Below, in pieces: positions 62,610 through 64,000 of a stretch of 64,000 bases of DNA. The stretch is from an uncultured Lachnospiraceae bacterium (GTDB lineage: Bacteria > Bacillota > Clostridia > Lachnospirales > Lachnospiraceae), in contig CAJTMB010000015.1 of assembly GCA_910577105.1 (NCBI GenBank), positions 6,644 through 70,643 on the forward strand, given 5' to 3'. A model generated the notes under the pieces. It ran no database searches. It saw only the letters and a list, made by a program, of their open reading frames with translations, and was not told where the DNA came from. Both the position numbers and the translations under genes were made by a program. Numbering within the stretch: the stretch's first letter is position 1; the number at the start of each line of letters is the position of its first letter.

Positions 62610-64000
62610 TTAAAGTTCCATATCCTGTTGTTTGTGTTTCGTCTGTGCCGGGGCGGTTCTTTGTGCTTTTTTCTCGTCCGCCTTATCCTGCAAGACTTCC
62701 TTGATGGGCTGCTTCTTGGGCGGCTCTTTGCTTTCCTCTGTGCCGGGTGTGGCTTTCCGTACCCAGTAGCGGATGTCCCGCAGCTTCTTCAAATCCTCCT
62801 GTACTTCGGTCAGCGGTGTTTTCAGGGCTGCAATTTCTTCCAGAAGCGTTTCCTGCTCCTCTTGCAGCTCCTTTTGGGTACTGTCCTTATCGTCTGGGTG
62901 CTTGGCAAGGTAAGCGGCGGCTTTCTCATACCGGGCGACCTCCGGGTGTTCCTGTTTGAATTTCTCCTTCGTTTTCTTAAAAAATATCTTCTGGTACTTC
63001 TCATAGACAGGCTTACATTCCTTGCAGTCTGTCCGGCCAGAAAGAAGCCCGTCAATCACTTTGCTTCGGGCTTCCTTTGGCTTCATCTGACTGCGGTAAT
63101 CTGCGGCTGATTTCCCGGAAGATTCCAGAAATGCTTCTAAGTCCTCCACAGTGGAAAGCCCCTTTTGCCGGAGATAGGACAGGGCTTCGCTGACTGCCTT
63201 TAAGTCCTGTGAAGTCCCCCGGTTCTGTCCAGCCCTTGTCCAGTCCTTCCGTTCTTCCTTTCGTATCTCCATATACTTCATCAGCAGATTGGGAAGAAGT
63301 GTTGCTTCCTCCGCCGCCTTTTGTGCAAGCAGCTCTTTCCGTTTTTCTCCCAGCTCGGTAATCCAGCCTTTGAGGTTTTGGATAAGCTGCCGGATGGACT
63401 TCATCAGGCGGTTGGCGGCTCTGATTTCCCGGTTCAGGTTGCCGATATTCGTCTGGATACCACGCTTTTCCATCTGCCGGACAGCAGCCCCCTCATGGAC
63501 AGTAGGGATAATATCAAGCCCCTGTCTGGCATAGGAACGCAAGTCCACACGCTCCGGGCGGTCATTGGCTTCCAGATAGCGGTTCTGGATGACCTCCCAT
63601 TCATGCCGCCAGATTTCACAATACTTCTGGTCGTTCCAGTCCACCGTATCCTCCTTGTGGCTTTTCCATCTGCCGGATGGCAGCTTTATCCGTTCCCCTT
63701 TTTCATCAAGGTCATAAACCTTGCGGCTCTTGGGAAGCCATTTCCCATGTTCGTCCATTGCTCTCATAGTCAACAGGACATGGGCGTGGGGATTGTGTCC
63801 CGGCGGATGGGGGGCATGGATGGCAAAGTCAGCAATCATGCCTTTTGAAACAAACTGCTGCTGGCAAAACTCCCGGACAAGGACAGCGTACTGGTCGGGC
63901 GGTATCTCTCTTGGGATGGTAAGCACCCACCGCCTTGCAAGCTGAGAGTTCCATTGTTTTTCCACCGCTTCGGCGGCGTTCCATAAGGTATTGCGGTCTG
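62610..64000 (-). CDS. MobA/MobL relaxase (5' end outside window)
   Basis: At least 463 residues. The frame is open past 63965 to the window edge (DRNTLWNAAEAVEKQWN), so the true start is outside. The histidine triad HNPHAHVLL marks a MOBQ-type relaxase, which nicks oriT and leads transfer. The C-terminal half is coiled and Lys/Glu-rich. It makes element C mobilisable by a conjugative helper. Confidence 0.9.
   Translation of the reverse strand, partial: DRNTLWNAAEAVEKQWNSQLARRWVLTIPREIPPDQYAVLVREFCQQQFVSKGMIADFAIHAPHPPGHNPHAHVLLTMRAMDEHGKWLPKSRKVYDLDEKGERIKLPSGRWKSHKEDTVDWNDQKYCEIWRHEWEVIQNRYLEANDRPERVDLRSYARQGLDIIPTVHEGAAVRQMEKRGIQTNIGNLNREIRAANRLMKSIRQLIQNLKGWITELGEKRKELLAQKAAEEATLLPNLLMKYMEIRKEERKDWTRAGQNRGTSQDLKAVSEALSYLRQKGLSTVEDLEAFLESSGKSAADYRSQMKPKEARSKVIDGLLSGRTDCKECKPVYEKYQKIFFKKTKEKFKQEHPEVARYEKAAAYLAKHPDDKDSTQKELQEEQETLLEEIAALKTPLTEVQEDLKKLRDIRYWVRKATPGTEESKEPPKKQPIKEVLQDKADEKKAQRTAPAQTKHKQQDMEL

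Larger units (their letters stand above)
58596..64000. mobile_element. Element C: integrative mobilisable element (right end outside window)
   Basis: It begins at the shared core and holds a Tn916-type integrase, excisionase, VapE-like helicase, CHC2 primase and MobA/MobL relaxase. TCTTCTCAAA repeats (58655-58664, 58719-58728) near the core may be integrase arm sites. The far end is not in the window. Confidence 0.82.

Overview
The window looks like a chromosome segment of a spore-forming anaerobic Firmicute of the Lachnospiraceae type (Blautia/Dorea-like). The basis is gene order and protein style: a dxs-tlyA-nadK-argR-recN-spoIVB-spo0A block, a full spoIIIA operon, pnp-rpsO, and Tn916-type integrases. 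There is no rRNA, tRNA or CRISPR array that I can see. The species cannot be named from sequence alone.

Region 1 (1-9.3 kb) holds a truncated pilin-like gene, an XRE regulator, a small unknown protein, a large secreted-protein gene broken by three homopolymer-associated frameshifts, a GNAT acetyltransferase, rqcH (ribosome rescue), a lipid-linked oligosaccharide flippase and glycogen synthase.

Region 2 (9.3-29.3 kb, minus strand) is sporulation and housekeeping: spoIIIAA-AH, prfC, a transglutaminase lipoprotein, asp23, nusB, xseA, xseB, ispA, dxs, tlyA, nadK, argR, recN and spoIVB. Where one full-length spo0A would be expected after spoIVB there are two tandem Spo0A-like genes. Each keeps the DNA-binding domain and only the first ~40 residues of the receiver, and so lacks the phosphorylation site. 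Their promoters are duplicated too.

Region 3 (29.3-40.3 kb) holds a stand-alone glycyl-radical domain protein (GrcA-like), a five-unit array of 63-bp hairpins that alternate in two covarying types, a lipoprotein, pnp, rpsO, a 180-bp hairpin with perfect 40-bp arms, trpS, a GH2 glycosidase, an acyltransferase, ApbE, a NusG-II-like protein, a Gx-family transporter and GNAT genes.

Region 4 (40.3-64 kb) is accessory DNA. A 3.7-kb insert (MobC-like protein, AlbA_2 ATP-binding regulator, truncated Mrr nuclease) splits a GNAT gene whose two halves can be rejoined. Then a low-molecular-weight protein tyrosine phosphatase gene serves as attachment site for two elements in tandem. Element B (about 45.46-58.6 kb) has a Tn916-type integrase, excisionase, orphan Dam methylase, SprT-like protease, a type I toxin with a predicted antisense RNA, secreted and lipoprotein genes and an XRE regulator, but no relaxase. 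Element C (58.6 kb to beyond the window) has a second integrase and excisionase, a VapE-like helicase, a CHC2 primase and a MobA/MobL relaxase. Each element carries at its left end a replacement start (RBS plus first codons) for the phosphatase gene.
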